Of a stretch of DNA of 64,000 nt, positions 61,613 to 64,000 are shown piece by piece; positions within the stretch are counted from its first letter, which is position 1, and the number at the start of each line of letters is the position of its first letter. Both the position numbers and the translations under genes were made by a program. Origin of the DNA: Stigmatella aurantiaca DW4/3-1 (GTDB lineage Bacteria > Myxococcota > Myxococcia > Myxococcales > Myxococcaceae); the NCBI RefSeq assembly GCF_000165485.1, contig NC_014623.1, positions 7,644,893 through 7,708,892 of the forward strand. The letters are read 5' to 3'. Below the pieces are notes generated by a model, which was not told the origin of the DNA, made no database searches, and saw nothing but the letters and a program-made list of their open reading frames with translations.

Positions 61613-63136
61613 TCAGGCCGGAGGACGGCTCGCCAGCGCCTTGGTCGCCGCCTCGCGGTCGTCGAACGGACGCTTCTCGGTGCCCACGATCTGGTACGTC
61701 TCGTGGCCCTTGCCCGCGACGAGCACCACATCGTCCTCGCGCGCCAGGCCGACCGCCGTCTCGATGGCCGCCCGCCGGTCCGCGTCCACCAGGTAGCCCT
61801 TCTCGCCGCTCTTGGCCTTGCCCGCGGAGATGCGCCGCAGCCCGCCCTTCTCGAGGCCCGGCGTCACCTGCTCGATGATCTCCGCCGGATCCTCCGTGCG
61901 CGGGTTGTCGCTCGTCACGACCACCAGGTCCGCGCCCTCGGCCGCCGCGGTGCCCATCAGCGGGCGCTTGCCCTTGTCCCGGTCCCCGCCGCAACCGAAC
62001 ACCACGATGACGCGGCCCTTGGCCAGCGTCCGCGAGGCCTCCAGCGCGCGCTTGAGCGCGTCATCCGTGTGCGCGTAGTCCACGAGCACCGCCGGGGCCG
62101 GCCCCGGCATGTAGTTCTCCACGCGCTCCATGCGGCCCGGCAGACCGCCCATGCGCTCGATGCCCGTCTGCACATCCCGGCGGGCAATGCCGGCGCCCAG
62201 CGCCACACCCGTCGCCGCGAGGATGTTCTCCAGGTTGTGCGGCCCCACCAGGCGGCTCTTCACGGGGATGTCCCCCGCGGGCGTCTTCAGCGTGGCCTTG
62301 ATGCCCTGCAGGGAGAAGGAGACGTCCGCGGCGGAGATCTCGCCCGCGCCCTGGCGGCTGAACTTCCACGCCATGCGCTTCTGGCCCCGGAGCTCGTTGT
62401 AGATGCGCGAGGCGTAGGTGTCGTCCCCGTTGACCACGGCGACGCCCGTGGCGGAGAGGTTCTCACCGAAGAGCCGGCGCTTGGCCTGGAAGTACTCCTC
62501 GATGTCCTTGTGGTAGTCGAGGTGGTCCCGGGTCAGGTTGGTGAAGGCCGCCGCCTTGAAGGTCAGCCCGTGCACGCGCTCCTGCACCAGGGCGTGGCTG
62601 GAGACCTCCATCACCACCGTCTCCACGCCCGCGTCCACCATCTCCCGGAAGATGCGGTGCAGCTCCAGCGGGTCCGGCGTGGTGTTCGCCGTCTCGACGA
62701 CCTTGCCATTGACCTTGTAGCCCAGGGTGCCAATCACGCCCGTGGACGCGTACGCCGCGGCGCTGATCGCCTCCAGCAGGTACGTGGTCGTCGTCTTGCC
62801 GTTGGTGCCCGTCACACCCAGCAGGGTGAGCTGCTGCGCGGGGCGGCCATAGAAGTTGGCCGCGATGAGGGCCAGGGCCTTGCGCGAGCTGCTGACCTTG
62901 AAGAATGGCACCTGCGAGGAGCCCACCGGCTTCTCGGAGACCACCGCCACCGCGCCGCGAGAGACCGCCTCGCCCACGTACTGGGCACCGTCTTCCTTCG
63001 TGCCCGGAACGGCCACGAAGAGGTCGCCAGGCTTCACGCGGCGGGAGTCCTGCGTTACCCCCGTCACATCGACCGAGGAACGGCCGCCCGACACCTGCTC
63101 GGCACCACACCCTGCGAGGACATCCGTCAGCTTCAT
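61613..63136 (-). CDS. murE: UDP-MurNAc-L-Ala-D-Glu--meso-DAP ligase MurE
   Basis: The 507-aa Mur ligase has VTQDSRRVKPGDLFVAVPG, the P-loop GVTGTNGKTTTTYLL, TTPDPLELHR, LTRDHLDYHKD, YAHTDDALKRAL and the substrate-specificity motif DNPR (TSDNPRTEDP). DNPR marks meso-diaminopimelate-adding enzymes, so the peptidoglycan is predicted to be DAP-type. It lies 34 bp upstream of murF and 53 bp downstream of the division transpeptidase gene. Confidence 0.97.
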   Translation of the reverse strand: MKLTDVLAGCGAEQVSGGRSSVDVTGVTQDSRRVKPGDLFVAVPGTKEDGAQYVGEAVSRGAVAVVSEKPVGSSQVPFFKVSSSRKALALIAANFYGRPAQQLTLLGVTGTNGKTTTTYLLEAISAAAYASTGVIGTLGYKVNGKVVETANTTPDPLELHRIFREMVDAGVETVVMEVSSHALVQERVHGLTFKAAAFTNLTRDHLDYHKDIEEYFQAKRRLFGENLSATGVAVVNGDDTYASRIYNELRGQKRMAWKFSRQGAGEISAADVSFSLQGIKATLKTPAGDIPVKSRLVGPHNLENILAATGVALGAGIARRDVQTGIERMGGLPGRMERVENYMPGPAPAVLVDYAHTDDALKRALEASRTLAKGRVIVVFGCGGDRDKGKRPLMGTAAAEGADLVVVTSDNPRTEDPAEIIEQVTPGLEKGGLRRISAGKAKSGEKGYLVDADRRAAIETAVGLAREDDVVLVAGKGHETYQIVGTEKRPFDDREAATKALASRPPA

Positions 63137-63189
63137 CTTTTCCCCTTCACACGCACTACAAACACGGGCCCCAGACTGGTGCGGCCTCT

Positions 63190-64000
63190 TCAGGGCCGCA
63201 TCGCCAGATCCAGCGTCACCCGTGCCCCCTTTTCCACCAGCGAACCGGCGGCGGGGGTTTGCGATACCACGCGTCCACTGCCCAACAATTGTGGCTCCAG
63301 CGCCGCGGCGAGCAGTTTCACCACGGCCTCGCGCCCTGCCTGCCCCTGCACGTCCGGTACACGCACCGTGCCTTCCTCCTGCCCCCCCTGCTCGGCCACG
63401 GCGGGCCGCTCGGGAAGAGGCTTGGAGTTCAGAGGGGATTTGACCGCCACCGGGGGCGCGACCGGTGCCTCCGCAACCGCAGGCGTGACCGTGCGCGATG
63501 GCGGCACGGCCAGGTGCGCCATGGCGGCGGTTGCGATTTCCTTGAAGGCGGGGGCAGCCACGCGTCCCCCGTACACGTCCGTCTTCGGCTCGTCCACCAC
63601 TACGAGTATGACAACGCGAGGATTCTCGGCCGGCACCACGCCGGCAAAGGAAGCAATGCGCTTGTCCGAGTACCCCCGTGCCACCGGGTCCGCCTTCTGG
63701 GCGGTGCCCGTCTTTCCGGCGACCCGGTATTCTTCCATCGCGGCTCGGATGGCGGACCCCTCCTTGGTCACCACGCTTTCGAGCATGCCCACCACGCGCC
63801 GGGCCGTCTGGGATGACACAACGCGGCGTACTTCCAGGGGCCGGTTCTCCAGGAGCACCACGCCGTCGGGGTCCACCACCTTGGAGACCAGGTAGGGCCG
63901 CATCAGCACCCCGTCATTGGCCAAAGCCCCATAAGCGGCGGCAATTTGCACCGCGGTGGCCGTCATGCCCTGGCCGAAGGACTGGGTGGCCAGCGCCACC
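63190..64000 (-). CDS. ftsI: Division transpeptidase FtsI/PBP3 with C-terminal PASTA domain (5' end outside window)
   Basis: Only the last ~269 residues are visible; the gene runs off the right edge. The transpeptidase KTGT motif is present (VAGKTGTAQKADP), preceded by SFGQGMTATAVQIAAAYGALANDGV, typical of class B PBPs. A Pro/Ala-rich linker leads to a single PASTA domain at the C-terminus (VRVPDVQGQAGREAV ... VVSQTPAAGSLVEKGARVTLDLA). It cross-links septal peptidoglycan in partnership with FtsW. The PASTA domain resembles SpoVD/PBP2x-type proteins rather than E. coli FtsI. The SxxK and SxN motifs lie outside the window. Confidence 0.92.
   Translation of the reverse strand, partial: VALATQSFGQGMTATAVQIAAAYGALANDGVLMRPYLVSKVVDPDGVVLLENRPLEVRRVVSSQTARRVVGMLESVVTKEGSAIRAAMEEYRVAGKTGTAQKADPVARGYSDKRIASFAGVVPAENPRVVILVVVDEPKTDVYGGRVAAPAFKEIATAAMAHLAVPPSRTVTPAVAEAPVAPPVAVKSPLNSKPLPERPAVAEQGGQEEGTVRVPDVQGQAGREAVVKLLAAALEPQLLGSGRVVSQTPAAGSLVEKGARVTLDLAMRP

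Overview
This is a high-GC, gene-dense bacterial chromosome segment that looks myxobacterial (Cystobacterineae-like, for example Stigmatella, Cystobacter or Hyalangium). The evidence is strong G/C third-position bias, many GTG starts, FHA and receiver-type regulators, a GH18 chitinase, many lipoproteins, and a Cys-hydrophobic-RRRR tag of the MYXO-CTERM kind. No organism was named, so this is inference. I see no tRNA, rRNA, CRISPR array, insertion sequence or prophage.

Left part (1-12.1 kb): the 3' end of a calcium-binding VCBS/FG-GAP repeat protein, then a 590-bp scar holding two gene remnants and a strong terminator. Next come an RlmK-like rRNA methyltransferase, FxsA, a tail-anchored hypothetical protein, an RlmI-like rRNA methyltransferase, a YkgJ-type cysteine-cluster protein coupled to glycerate kinase, a nicotinamidase plus nicotinate phosphoribosyltransferase pair (NAD salvage), and a secreted CBM2-FnIII-GH18 chitinase.

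Middle part (12.4-33.8 kb): a three-gene cassette (small exported Cys-containing peptide, lipoprotein, HTTM membrane protein) that resembles SdpABC-like peptide systems in layout. It is followed by inorganic pyrophosphatase, an EpmA-like lysine ligase, an M3-like metallopeptidase lipoprotein, an AlkB-like dioxygenase, and a subtilase-fold lipoprotein that has lost catalytic Asp, His and the oxyanion Asn. After that come an SPFH-SHOCT protein, an ABC exporter plus GT39 glycosyltransferase operon, a rhomboid-TPR protease, a double-FHA protein, a receiver-XRE regulator, and an enoyl-CoA hydratase / biotin carrier / biotin carboxylase cluster.

Right part (32.6-64 kb): the division and cell wall (dcw) cluster, all on the minus strand, in the order ftsI (partial), murE, murF, mraY, murD, ftsW, murG, murC, murB, ddl, ftsQ, ftsA, then ftsZ. 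Most neighbours overlap by 1-4 bp or lie within about 40 bp. The cluster is interrupted between ftsA and ftsZ by a 15.45-kb gene for a giant surface protein of about 5,150 aa. That protein has a lipoprotein-like signal, a DUF11-like region, 40 copies of a 95-residue cadherin/Ig-like repeat, a thrombospondin-3-like calcium-binding region, an internal MYXO-CTERM-like tag, a second signal-peptide-like segment, a barrel-like region and an OmpA peptidoglycan-binding domain. A textbook terminator sits just after ftsA and a candidate promoter precedes the giant gene, so ftsZ is probably transcribed separately from the rest of dcw.

The most notable observations are the giant gene and its apparent two-protein architecture, the HTTM peptide cassette, and the inactive subtilase.
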